From an uncultured Oscillospiraceae bacterium (GTDB lineage Bacteria; Bacillota; Clostridia; Oscillospirales; Acutalibacteraceae), in NCBI GenBank assembly GCA_900549055.1, contig URNB01000084.1, positions 1-9,188 of the forward strand: a stretch of DNA of 9,188 nucleotides. The letters are read 5' to 3'. The stretch's first letter is position 1. Each line of letters opens with the position of its first letter. The translations under genes and the position numbers were made by a program. Below are positions 1-6,803 of this stretch, piece by piece. The notes beneath the pieces were generated by a model. That model saw nothing but the letters and a program-made list of their open reading frames with translations. It was not told the origin of the DNA and searched no databases.

Positions 1-706
1 ATACGCCGAAGCTATACCCTTCGTTCCCCCAACATTAAGGCTTGACTGTCGGCTGAAGCCCTCCGCGCTTTCTCTTGATTTGGCAGACGCGATAAAGCAG
101 CTAGAACCGTTCGGTGCGGGAAATCCGACGCCTGTTTTCGGCGTTTTCGGCGTCACCCTGATAAGAATCACCCCCATAGGCGGCGGAAAGCACCTCCGTC
201 TGCTCTTCTCAAAGGCGGAAAACACCTTTCAGGCGCTGCTTTTCGGCGTAACGCCCGAGCGTTTCTGCTTTAAGGAAGGTGATATTTTAGACGCGGCGGT
301 AACCGTTGAAACCGATTTCTACGGCGGGGAATACAATTTATCCGTCAGAATAAAGGCGCTTCGCATGAGCGGAACTGATGATGAGCGGCTTTTCAGAGAA
401 ATGGATAATTTGGAGCTTTTCTTATCGGGGAAGCGATTTAATATAAACGATGTATTGCCATCAAGGCAGGAAACGGGGACGGTATATCGCATGATAGGTG
501 CCTTCGGTACGAACGCCGAACGGATAAAATATTTATCGCTCAAAGACCCGGGATATGCCAAGTCGGAAATATCGCTTACGGTTTTATCGGAGCTTGGGCT
601 CATTGAAAAAAATAAGGACGGCGTTTTGAAAACAACCGGCAAAAGAAACGAGCTTTGCAATTCGCCTACATACAAAAAGCTTTCGGAGGGAGGAACGGCA
701 AAATGA
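1..706 (+). CDS. recJ: Single-stranded-DNA-specific exonuclease RecJ, C-terminal part (5' end outside the window)
   Basis: This is the last 234 codons of a gene that enters from the left edge; the first complete codon begins at base 2 and the reading frame stays open to TGA at 704-706. The segment with LEPFGAGNP (about residues 35-43 of the fragment) matches the junction between the DHHA1 domain and the RecJ OB domain, where the family has a QLEPFGxGNPxPVF signature. The OB-like region follows to about residue 130. A C-terminal segment with LPSRQETGTVYR and SELGLIEKNKDG resembles the winged-helix-like tail of Firmicutes RecJ proteins. RecJ degrades single-stranded DNA 5' to 3' in recombination and mismatch/base-excision repair, using a DHH-motif metal site that lies upstream of this window. 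The stop codon overlaps the rel start (ATGA), which suggests translational coupling. The TTG at base 80 is only an internal codon. Identity rests mainly on the OB signature and on rel lying next door. Confidence 0.9.
   Translation, partial: YAEAIPFVPPTLRLDCRLKPSALSLDLADAIKQLEPFGAGNPTPVFGVFGVTLIRITPIGGGKHLRLLFSKAENTFQALLFGVTPERFCFKEGDILDAAVTVETDFYGGEYNLSVRIKALRMSGTDDERLFREMDNLELFLSGKRFNINDVLPSRQETGTVYRMIGAFGTNAERIKYLSLKDPGYAKSEISLTVLSELGLIEKNKDGVLKTTGKRNELCNSPTYKKLSEGGTAK
685..693 (+). promoter_or_regulatory. Shine-Dalgarno site of rel, fixing its start at 703
   Basis: The purine block GGAGGGAGG lies 9 nt before ATG 703 and inside the end of recJ. It favours ATG 703 over the upstream in-frame TTG at 655, which would add 16 residues that do not look like the family. 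Confidence 0.8.
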
Positions 707-2895
707 CCGAGGCACAGCAAAGAGATTACGACAGGCTGTATAAACAAATGCAGGATTTCGGCGGAAGGTACGATCAAAAGCTTATAAAAAAGGCTTTTGA
801 ATACTGCGTGCTGAAGCATGACGGTCAGAAGCGGCAGACAAACGAGGACTATTATATCCATCCCTTTAATGTAGCGCTTATAATCGTTTCCCTCGGAATG
901 GACAGCGAATCAATAGCCGCGGCTCTCCTGCACGATGTGGTGGAGGATACCGACGCCACGATTGATGACATAAAGCGCGAGTTCGGCGACGAGGTTGCGC
1001 TGCTGGTTGACGGCGTTACCAAAATAGGCAGACTGAATTTCACCACCAAGGAGCAGCAACAGGCGGAAAGCCTCCGGAAAATGCTCATTGCGATGGGTCA
1101 GGATATACGCGTAATAATTATAAAGCTTGCAGACCGCCTTCACAATATGCGCACTATTGATGCGATGTCCCCGCAGAAGCAGAGGGACAAATCGGTTGAA
1201 ACGCTGGAAATTTATGCGCCGATAGCGCACAGGCTCGGTATCAGACCCGTCAAGGAGGAGCTTGAGGATTTGGCGCTTAAGCACCTCGATCCCATCGCCT
1301 ACAAGGAAATTGAAGACCTGCTGATGTTAAGAAAGCAGCACCGCGAGCAGATATTGGAGGAAATAAAACAGCGCATAGAAAAACGACTTCATGAAGAAAT
1401 GCCGGGCGTGGAAATGGCGTTTCAGGGCAGAATAAAGTCAATTTACGGAATATACCGCAAAATGTATGTTCAGGGCAAGGATTTTGACGAAATATACGAT
1501 ATTTACGCCATAAGAATAATAACCGACACGGTAGCCGACTGCTACAATATCCTCGGTATCATGCATGATATGTTCCGCCCGATACCCAACAGATTCAAGG
1601 ACTATATTTCAACGCCGAAGCCCAATATGTACCAGTCGCTCCATACAACGGTCATAAGCCGTGCGGGAATACCGTTTGAAATTCAGATACGCACCTTCGA
1701 GATGCACCACACCGCAGAGTTCGGTATAGCGGCGCACTGGAAGTATAAGGAGGGCATTACCGATAATAATGCCAAAATGGAGCGGCGGCTCGAGTGGATA
1801 AGGCAGATACTCGATTCGCAGGCGGCTTCCACAGACGCTTCAGACCTTGTACGCAGTATAAAGGTCGATTTATCGCAGGAGGATGTTTTCGCGGTTACTC
1901 CGAGAGGCGATGTTATAAATCTGCCCGTAGGCTCTACGATAGTGGATTTCGCCTTTGCAATACATTCGGCGGTAGGCATTAAAATGGTGGGCGCCAAGGC
2001 AGACGGAAAAATAGTGCCGATAAATCACGAGGTTAAAACCGGCGAGGTAATTGAAATTTTAACCACCAATCAGCCGGGGCACGGGCCCAGCCGCGACTGG
2101 CTCAATATTGCGGTGACCTCACAGGCAAAATCGAAAATCCGCTCGTGGTTCAAAAAGGAAAAACGCGCCGAAAACATCGCCGCAGGCAAGCTGGATGTTG
2201 AGCGCGAATTCCGCCGAAACGGAATAGATCTGCCCGAGAATGAAAGTGCGGAGTTTATAGATGACATTGCAAAGCGGCTCAAATTTTCGGGGGCGGACGA
2301 GTTCTACGCCGCAATAGGCTACGGCGGAATACTGCTCTCAAAAATAATGCCGCGAATAAAAGAGGATTACAACAAGCGCACTGCCGCACAGAAGCCGCAG
2401 GAGATCGTCACAGTACCCGAAACACGGCGCAGCAAATCATCCGAAGGCGTTGTGGTGGACGGCATCGATAATTGCCTTATAAAGCTTTCAAAGTGCTGCA
2501 CTCCGCTGCCGGGCGATGATATTATAGGCTTTATTACCCGAGGTCACGGCGTTTCAATTCATAAGCGGGACTGCAACAATGTGCCTGTGAATATTGCCGA
2601 TTCTCCCGAGCCGGAACGCTGGATTCCCGCGCACTGGGACGGCACTCAGTCGGAGAAGTTTATATCTACATTGCAGGTTTCGGCAATCGACCGCGAAGGA
2701 CTTTTAATAGACGTTATGAACGCGGTGCAGAATATGCGCGTTCCGGTGCACAGCATAAGCGCAAGGCAAACAAAGAGCGGCAATTGCTTAGTTATAATGT
2801 CGCTCTCGGCTGAAAGCGTTGAACACCTTAAAAGCATTATAGCGCGGCTCGAAAAGCTTCAGGGCGTTTTCAGCGTAGAAAGGATAAATCAGTAA
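703..2895 (+). CDS. rel: Bifunctional (p)ppGpp synthetase/hydrolase, Rel/RelA-SpoT family
   Basis: This 730-residue protein has the full long-RSH architecture, close to the usual 720-740. It makes (p)ppGpp from ATP and GDP/GTP on starved ribosomes and also hydrolyses it, controlling the stringent response. The N-terminal HD hydrolase domain (about 30-160) keeps R44, H53, H77-D78, E81-D82, D144 and N148, at the same numbers as I recall for Streptococcus Rel(Seq). The synthetase domain (about 230-350) has GRIKSIY at 242-248, D266, RFKD at 297-300, NMYQSLHT at 308-315 and EIQIR at 326-330. The basic RFKD form, rather than the acidic EFDD of E. coli RelA, is typical of bifunctional enzymes. A TGS domain follows at about 393-455, a cysteine-containing zinc-finger-like domain at about 583-626 (C598, C599, H620, C624), and an ACT domain at about 655-727. 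Both active sites look intact. It overlaps recJ by 4 nt and dtd by 1 nt (TAATG). The apt gene often found between recJ and rel in Firmicutes is absent. Confidence 0.97.
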   Translation: MTEAQQRDYDRLYKQMQDFGGRYDQKLIKKAFEYCVLKHDGQKRQTNEDYYIHPFNVALIIVSLGMDSESIAAALLHDVVEDTDATIDDIKREFGDEVALLVDGVTKIGRLNFTTKEQQQAESLRKMLIAMGQDIRVIIIKLADRLHNMRTIDAMSPQKQRDKSVETLEIYAPIAHRLGIRPVKEELEDLALKHLDPIAYKEIEDLLMLRKQHREQILEEIKQRIEKRLHEEMPGVEMAFQGRIKSIYGIYRKMYVQGKDFDEIYDIYAIRIITDTVADCYNILGIMHDMFRPIPNRFKDYISTPKPNMYQSLHTTVISRAGIPFEIQIRTFEMHHTAEFGIAAHWKYKEGITDNNAKMERRLEWIRQILDSQAASTDASDLVRSIKVDLSQEDVFAVTPRGDVINLPVGSTIVDFAFAIHSAVGIKMVGAKADGKIVPINHEVKTGEVIEILTTNQPGHGPSRDWLNIAVTSQAKSKIRSWFKKEKRAENIAAGKLDVEREFRRNGIDLPENESAEFIDDIAKRLKFSGADEFYAAIGYGGILLSKIMPRIKEDYNKRTAAQKPQEIVTVPETRRSKSSEGVVVDGIDNCLIKLSKCCTPLPGDDIIGFITRGHGVSIHKRDCNNVPVNIADSPEPERWIPAHWDGTQSEKFISTLQVSAIDREGLLIDVMNAVQNMRVPVHSISARQTKSGNCLVIMSLSAESVEHLKSIIARLEKLQGVFSVERINQ

Positions 2896-3383
2896 TGAAA
2901 GCGGTAATTCAGCGTGTTAAAAACGCAAGCGTGGCGGTAAACGGGAAAGCCGCGGGAAAATGCGGTGAAGGGCTTATGGTGCTTTTCGGTGCCGAAACGA
3001 ATGATACCCCGGAGGATGCGGCCCTGCTTGCCAAAAAAACGGCGGCTCTGCGTATATTCTGTGATGAAAACGGCAAAATGAACCGCTCGGTCTGTGATAT
3101 AAACGGCGAAATGCTGGTAATTTCCCAGTTCACCCTATGCGCCGATGTTAAAAAGGGCAACCGCCCATCGTTCACAGGTGCGATGGAACCGACAAAAGCA
3201 AATAAGCTGTATATGCTTTACTGTGAGGAATTGCGTAAAAACGGCATTAAAAGCGTTGAAACGGGAATTTTCGGCGCGGATATGCAGGTGTCATTAATAA
3301 ACGACGGACCCGTTACAATCTTGTTTGATACCGATATATGGAGGAAAAATGGAAATCAGAGCAATACACCTGGGGCTGATTAA
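2895..3383 (+). CDS. dtd: D-aminoacyl-tRNA deacylase
   Basis: This 162-residue cytoplasmic protein is recognised as DTD. It hydrolyses D-aminoacyl-tRNA (and Gly-tRNA(Ala) in some species), preventing D-amino acid entry into proteins and recycling tRNA. The two hallmark motifs are present: SQFTL at 77-81 and the Gly-cisPro loop in NDGPVTI at 136-142 (G138-P139). The family segments KGNRPSF (87-93) and FGADMQVSL (126-134) are also clear. The ATG shares its A with the rel stop codon, and AGAAAGG lies about 11 nt upstream. The family usually ends near residue 145-150. Here about 16 further residues (147-162) are encoded by sequence that also carries the Shine-Dalgarno site and first codons of the next gene, giving a 35-nt overlap. 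That tail is probably not functionally important. The rel-dtd order is common in Firmicutes. Confidence 0.95.
   Translation: MKAVIQRVKNASVAVNGKAAGKCGEGLMVLFGAETNDTPEDAALLAKKTAALRIFCDENGKMNRSVCDINGEMLVISQFTLCADVKKGNRPSFTGAMEPTKANKLYMLYCEELRKNGIKSVETGIFGADMQVSLINDGPVTILFDTDIWRKNGNQSNTPGAD
3340..3344 (+). promoter_or_regulatory. Shine-Dalgarno site of the MBL-fold gene
   Basis: GGAGG ends 4 nt before ATG 3349, a short but workable spacing. It lies inside the 3' end of dtd. It supports ATG 3349 rather than the in-frame TTG at 3325. Confidence 0.7.
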
Positions 3384-3960
3384 AACAAACTGTTACCTGA
3401 TCTCAACAGATAAGGCGGCAGTGGTTATAGACCCCGGCTTTAAAACCGAAATAACCGCGGATTTTTTAAAGGCGAGCGAGGGCAAAGCGCGAATGATACT
3501 TATAACCCACGCGCATTTTGACCACATAGGCGGGGCGGAAGCCTTAAGAGACGAAACCGGCGTAGAAATAGGTATAGGTGAGCTTGACGCACCCGCCCTC
3601 AAGGATACCGAGCTTAATCTATCGGATAAATTTCATGCGCATATAGCCCCCTTTTCTGCCGACCGCACATTTTGTGACGGCGAAAAATTCAGCGTCGGCG
3701 ATATTGATTTTGAGGTAATTTTAACCCCGGGTCACACCGTGGGCGGCGTTTCCTACCTTTCGGGCGAAAGCCTTTTTTCGGGTGATACGCTTTTTGCGGG
3801 CGCCGTGGGCAGAACCGATATGCCGGGCGGCAGCCTTAAAGCCCTTAAAAAATCGCTTAAACGTCTGATAGCCCTGCCAAATGAAACCAAGGTTTACCCG
3901 GGTCACGGTGATTTTACTACCGTGGGGTATGAAAAAGAAAACAATATGTTTGTGTGGTAA
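3349..3960 (+). CDS. Metallo-beta-lactamase-fold hydrolase, short glyoxalase II-like (YcbL-type)
   Basis: This is a 203-residue single-domain MBL-fold protein. The metal ligands are all visible: HAHFDH at 54-59 (H54, H56, D58, H59), H129 in TPGHT, D146 in SGDTLF, and H186 in YPGHGD. The segment VGRTDMPGG (153-161) is typical of the small glyoxalase II/YcbL-like group. The protein lacks the C-terminal glutathione-binding domain of true hydroxyacylglutathione hydrolases, and the substrate is unknown. It would be a cytoplasmic binuclear zinc hydrolase, probably acting on a thioester or similar bond. Members of this group commonly sit between dtd and hemZ in Clostridia, but the functional link is not established. 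It overlaps dtd by 35 nt and is followed by hemZ after 2 nt. Confidence 0.9.
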   Translation: MEIRAIHLGLIKTNCYLISTDKAAVVIDPGFKTEITADFLKASEGKARMILITHAHFDHIGGAEALRDETGVEIGIGELDAPALKDTELNLSDKFHAHIAPFSADRTFCDGEKFSVGDIDFEVILTPGHTVGGVSYLSGESLFSGDTLFAGAVGRTDMPGGSLKALKKSLKRLIALPNETKVYPGHGDFTTVGYEKENNMFVW

Positions 3961-3962
3961 AA

Positions 3963-5444
3963 ATGAAACTGTGTTTAATAGGTCATTCATTCGGCTATGA
4001 GCTTGAAAAGCTGATAAGAATTTTTCTGCCGTTTGAAAAAATCGAAATATGCGAAAACCGCAGCCGTTCCGACCGCGCCGCCGTGACCGTTCTGTCATCC
4101 GAAAACGGTGTGACGCGCCTGTCGGCGGAGCTTATTCTCGGCGAAAATACTTATACCGATGAAAAAACGCTTGAAAACAGCGCGGAAAATTATGAGAAAG
4201 AGTGCGAACGGCTTATAGCCGCAGCACTTTATAATTGCTTTGTTGCGGCATCGGGCTATACACCGCCGTGGGGAATACTTACCGGCGTTCGCCCCGCCAA
4301 GCTTTTTTCGCGGCTTTGCAAGGCGGAGGGCGAGACTGCGGCAGAGCAGTATTTTAAAAACGCGCTGTATGTAAAGCCTTCAAAAACAGAGCTTTGCAAA
4401 AAAACCGTTGCAGCGGAGAAAAGAATAACCGATCTCTCCGGCAAAAGCTCCTACAGCCTTTATATTTCAATCCCGTTTTGCCCGACAAGGTGCGCCTATT
4501 GCTCCTTTGTTTCGCACTCGGTGGAGCAGGCGCGCAGGCTTATTCCGCAGTATATAGACCTTTTATGCGAGGAATTAAGGCTTACGGCAGAAATAGCGAA
4601 AAAGCTTTCTTTAAGGCTTGAAACGATTTATATAGGCGGCGGAACTCCCACCTCCGTAACCGATAAGCAGCTTGAAGAAATAATGTCGGCAGTGGCGGAG
4701 AATTTCCCCGTACAGAGCGCGGCGGAATACACGGTAGAGGCAGGCAGACCCGACACCGTAACAAGAGAAAAGCTTGAAGTCATAAAACGAATGGGCGCTT
4801 CAAGAATCAGCATAAACCCACAAACCATGAACGACGATGTACTTAAAAACATAGGCAGAAAGCACACCGCCGAGGAAACGGAAGCGGCGTTCAGACTTGC
4901 AAGGGAATGCGGCTTTAAAAACATAAATACCGACCTTATAGCGGGCTTGCCGGGGGATACGCCGGAGAGCTTTAAAAATACAATTGACCGCGTTTTGGCG
5001 CTATGCCCAGAAAGCGTTACCGTTCATTCGCTTTCGATGAAGCGCTCGTCAACGCTTAACACCTCGGGGATGTTCCCCGAGGCGCAAATGGGCGCAGCGG
5101 CTGCCGAAATGGTGGAATTTGCGGAAAAAACGCTTGAAAATGCGGGAATTTACCCATACTATATGTACAGGCAGAGCAAAACCGTCGGGAATCTTGAAAA
5201 TGTGGGCTATGCAAAGCCGGGAACGGAATGTCTTTACAATGTTTATACTATGGACGAGACCCACACAATTCTTGCCTGCGGCGCGTCTGCCGTAACAAAA
5301 ATGAGAGAACCGGGCGGAAATAATATTGAACGCATTTTCAACTTTAAATATCCATATGAATATATAAGTCGGTTTTCCGAAATAAAAAAACGGAAGGACG
5401 GTATTCTGAAATTCTATGAAAAGTACCCTGCAGACAATAAATGA
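3963..5444 (+). CDS. hemZ: HemZ-type radical SAM protein (annotated coproporphyrinogen III dehydrogenase)
   Basis: This 493-residue protein is a radical SAM enzyme of the HemW/HemN superfamily, closest by motifs and length to Bacillota HemZ. The [4Fe-4S]/SAM motif is C173-x3-C177-x2-C180 in PFCPTRCAYCSF. GGGTPT at 225-230 and the TIM-barrel strands IYIGGG, YTVEAGRPD (256-264), RISINPQTMN (281-290) and NTDLIAGLPGDT (322-333) follow in the family order. The roughly 165-residue N-terminal part containing TPPWGILTGVRPAKL (100-114) distinguishes HemZ from shorter HemW/HemN proteins. HemZ is annotated for anaerobic oxidative decarboxylation of coproporphyrinogen III, but its reaction is less well proven than that of HemN. 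ATG 3963 lies 2 nt after the preceding stop; GTG at 3954 is an alternative adding three residues. Neither start has a strong Shine-Dalgarno site, so reinitiation after the MBL gene is likely. The end overlaps the next gene by 29 nt. Confidence 0.9.
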   Translation: MKLCLIGHSFGYELEKLIRIFLPFEKIEICENRSRSDRAAVTVLSSENGVTRLSAELILGENTYTDEKTLENSAENYEKECERLIAAALYNCFVAASGYTPPWGILTGVRPAKLFSRLCKAEGETAAEQYFKNALYVKPSKTELCKKTVAAEKRITDLSGKSSYSLYISIPFCPTRCAYCSFVSHSVEQARRLIPQYIDLLCEELRLTAEIAKKLSLRLETIYIGGGTPTSVTDKQLEEIMSAVAENFPVQSAAEYTVEAGRPDTVTREKLEVIKRMGASRISINPQTMNDDVLKNIGRKHTAEETEAAFRLARECGFKNINTDLIAGLPGDTPESFKNTIDRVLALCPESVTVHSLSMKRSSTLNTSGMFPEAQMGAAAAEMVEFAEKTLENAGIYPYYMYRQSKTVGNLENVGYAKPGTECLYNVYTMDETHTILACGASAVTKMREPGGNNIERIFNFKYPYEYISRFSEIKKRKDGILKFYEKYPADNK

Positions 5445-6342
5445 TCTTGCGGAAAAAAGCCCGAAGGAATTAGTCATGCGCGCCGAGCGGCACTATCTGA
5501 ACGAAATATCCGCGGCGGCTGATAGGATAGCTCAAAATAAAAGCATAAAGGTTATCGCTATTGCAGGTCCGTCCTCCTCGGGGAAGACCACAACAGCGCA
5601 TATGCTGCGGGAAGCACTCGCAAAGCAAGGCATTAAAACCGATGTTGTATCTCTTGACGATTTTTACCTGCCGCAGGAAACGCTGCCGCTGCTGCCGGAC
5701 GGCACGCGGGATATCGAATCGGTAAACGCGCTTGATATTCCGCTTATAAACAAATGCTTTAACGAGGCGCTGATGACCGGCAAGGCAGCGCTTCCGAAAT
5801 TTGATTTTTTAAAGAAAATAAGAATCGAAAACGCGCATGAGCTTGATATTTCGGGCAACAGCATCGTAATAGCCGAGGGTCTGCACGCTTTGAATCCCGT
5901 TTTGACCGAAATAATTCCGCAGGACAGACTTTTTAAGGTGTATATAAGCGTGAACCGCAGCATTGAGGACGAAAACGGCAAGGTATTGCTTACAAGCCGT
6001 CAGATAAGGCTGACGAGGCGAATTTTGCGGGACAGAATATTCCGCAGCACATCCCCCGCAGAGACCTTAAAGCTTTGGAAGGGTGTTACCGCAGGCGAAG
6101 AAAAATACCTTTACTGCTTTAAAGACAGGGCGGATATACTGATTAAGACCCTCCATATATACGAGCCATGCCTTTATAAAAGCGAGCTTTCCGCTTTAAA
6201 GGAAGAGACCGCTCAATGCGCGGATAACCCGTATTTTATGAAAACGCTTGAAAGCATTGATCACTTCTGCCCTATCGGCAGCTCTCTCATACCGCAAAAT
6301 TCACTGATACGCGAATTTATCGGCACGGATTCGGAATTATAA
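5416..6342 (+). CDS. P-loop nucleoside kinase, uridine kinase/phosphoribulokinase-like family
   Basis: This 308-residue protein belongs to the uridine kinase/PRK P-loop family, which phosphorylates nucleosides or related small molecules with ATP. The Walker A motif is GPSSSGKT at 51-58, SLDDFY at 79-84 matches the substrate/Walker B-like region of uridine kinases, and VIAEGLHALNP (151-161) is the conserved EGxHALN strand-loop. Basic residues RRILRDRIFR (201-210) form the lid-like region. It lacks the N-terminal TGS-like domain of the longer (about 550-residue) clostridial relatives. The true substrate cannot be read from the sequence. ATG 5416 gives an N-terminus (INDLAEKSPKELV) that fits the family but has no good Shine-Dalgarno site. 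The in-frame ATG 5476 has GAAGGA 7 nt upstream and would give 288 residues still including all motifs. Starting at 5416 overlaps hemZ by 29 nt. Confidence 0.85.
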   Translation: MKSTLQTINDLAEKSPKELVMRAERHYLNEISAAADRIAQNKSIKVIAIAGPSSSGKTTTAHMLREALAKQGIKTDVVSLDDFYLPQETLPLLPDGTRDIESVNALDIPLINKCFNEALMTGKAALPKFDFLKKIRIENAHELDISGNSIVIAEGLHALNPVLTEIIPQDRLFKVYISVNRSIEDENGKVLLTSRQIRLTRRILRDRIFRSTSPAETLKLWKGVTAGEEKYLYCFKDRADILIKTLHIYEPCLYKSELSALKEETAQCADNPYFMKTLESIDHFCPIGSSLIPQNSLIREFIGTDSEL

Positions 6343-6352
6343 AAAGTTTCGC

Positions 6353-6381
6353 TTTACTTTTTTGAAAAGCTGTGGTATAAT
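6353..6381 (+). promoter_or_regulatory. Sigma-A type promoter of rpsO-pnp
   Basis: A -35 hexamer TTTACT (6353-6358, 4 of 6 matches to TTGACA) is followed after 17 bp by a perfect -10 TATAAT (6376-6381). TGG directly upstream makes it an extended -10. Transcription would begin near 6388, giving a leader of about 94 nt before rpsO. It is the only convincing promoter I see in the window. Confidence 0.8.
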
Positions 6382-6402
6382 ACTCTCACCGTCTACTGAG
6401 CT

Positions 6403-6450
6403 TTGGGCGTCCGCCCCTTTTCGGGGAGTCACTTTTGACCCTTTGCCCGG
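6403..6450 (+). promoter_or_regulatory. Possible structured rpsO leader (three-way junction), candidate S15 autoregulation site
   Basis: By hand pairing, TTGGGCG (6403-6409) can pair with TGCCCGG (6444-6450), including G-U pairs. This stem encloses two small hairpins: CCCC/GGGG (6414-6417 with 6423-6426) and GTCA/TGAC (6428-6431 with 6436-6439). The result is a three-way junction 16 nt upstream of the rpsO Shine-Dalgarno site. S15 represses its own mRNA in several phyla by binding leader structures, some of them mimicking its 16S rRNA three-way junction. A competing local hairpin (GGGC 6405-6408 with GCCC 6413-6416) is also possible. The fold is inference from eye-pairing only. Confidence 0.35.
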
Positions 6451-6466
6451 TTTGCGGATATGTGTT

Positions 6467-6473
6467 AAAGGAG
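6467..6473 (+). promoter_or_regulatory. Shine-Dalgarno site of rpsO
   Basis: AAAGGAG lies 8 nt before ATG 6482 and decides the start. The frame is open upstream to 6362, but that stretch overlaps the promoter and leader and would add 40 residues foreign to S15. Confidence 0.85.
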
Positions 6474-6481
6474 TGAAAAAA

Positions 6482-6745
6482 ATGACCAAAGAATTAAAGC
6501 AGCAAATTATGCAGGAGTATGCCGTTCATGAGGGCGACACCGGTTCTCCGGAGGTACAGATTGCTCTTCTCACCACCAGAATCAATGAGCTTAATGCTCA
6601 CTTAAAGGTTCACCCGAAGGATCGCCATTCCTATCGCGGTCTTCTCAAAATGGTAGGTCACAGAAGAAACCTGTTGGCTTATCTGCAGAAGAACGATATT
6701 GAAAGATACCGCGCTATAATCAAAAAGCTCGGCATCCGTAAGTAA
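6482..6745 (+). CDS. rpsO: 30S ribosomal protein S15
   Basis: This 87-residue protein matches bacterial S15 in length (usually 88-89) and along its whole sequence. Diagnostic segments are EGDTGSPEVQIALLT (17-31), HLKVHPKDRHSYRGLL (40-55) and VGHRRNLLAYL (58-68). It is a primary binder of the 16S rRNA central domain (helices 20-22 junction) and helps form the B4 intersubunit bridge. It lies immediately upstream of pnp, an arrangement shared by very many bacteria. It has its own strong promoter and Shine-Dalgarno site. It uses mostly ATT/ATC for isoleucine, while the upstream genes use ATA heavily, as expected for a highly expressed gene. Confidence 0.98.
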   Translation: MTKELKQQIMQEYAVHEGDTGSPEVQIALLTTRINELNAHLKVHPKDRHSYRGLLKMVGHRRNLLAYLQKNDIERYRAIIKKLGIRK

Positions 6746-6756
6746 TGCGTACATTA

Positions 6757-6788
6757 AAGGCAGACCGATAAAAACTTCGGTCTGCCTT
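6757..6788 (+). terminator. Hairpin after rpsO, weak or leaky intrinsic terminator
   Basis: A perfect 12-bp stem pairs AAGGCAGACCGA (6757-6768) with TCGGTCTGCCTT (6777-6788) around an 8-nt loop, 11 nt after the rpsO stop. The following bases (ATTGTAAATT) are only a poor T-tract, so full termination is doubtful. Partial readthrough into pnp fits the absence of a clear separate pnp promoter. It may instead mainly protect the rpsO mRNA 3' end. Confidence 0.6.
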
Positions 6789-6803
6789 ATTGTAAATTAA
6801 AAG

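Noticed and set aside
655..702. TTG start extending Rel by 16 residues
   Set aside because: The extension lies inside recJ, has no family similarity, and GGAGGGAGG is ideally placed for ATG 703.
319..861. Antisense 180-codon open frame under the recJ/rel junction
   Set aside because: It runs opposite to two well-recognised genes, has no family resemblance and no good ribosome-binding site; it is a shadow of the + strand coding frame.
6341..6363. A/T-only-like hairpin AAAAAGT...ACTTTTT after the kinase gene as a terminator
   Set aside because: The stem is 7 bp with a single G-C pair and overlaps the -35 element of the rpsO promoter. It is too weak to call; the upstream genes may read through into rpsO.
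6362..6481. In-frame open stretch upstream of rpsO that could extend S15 by 40 residues
   Set aside because: It begins within the promoter, contains the leader RNA, has no S15-like sequence, and a strong Shine-Dalgarno site sits before ATG 6482.
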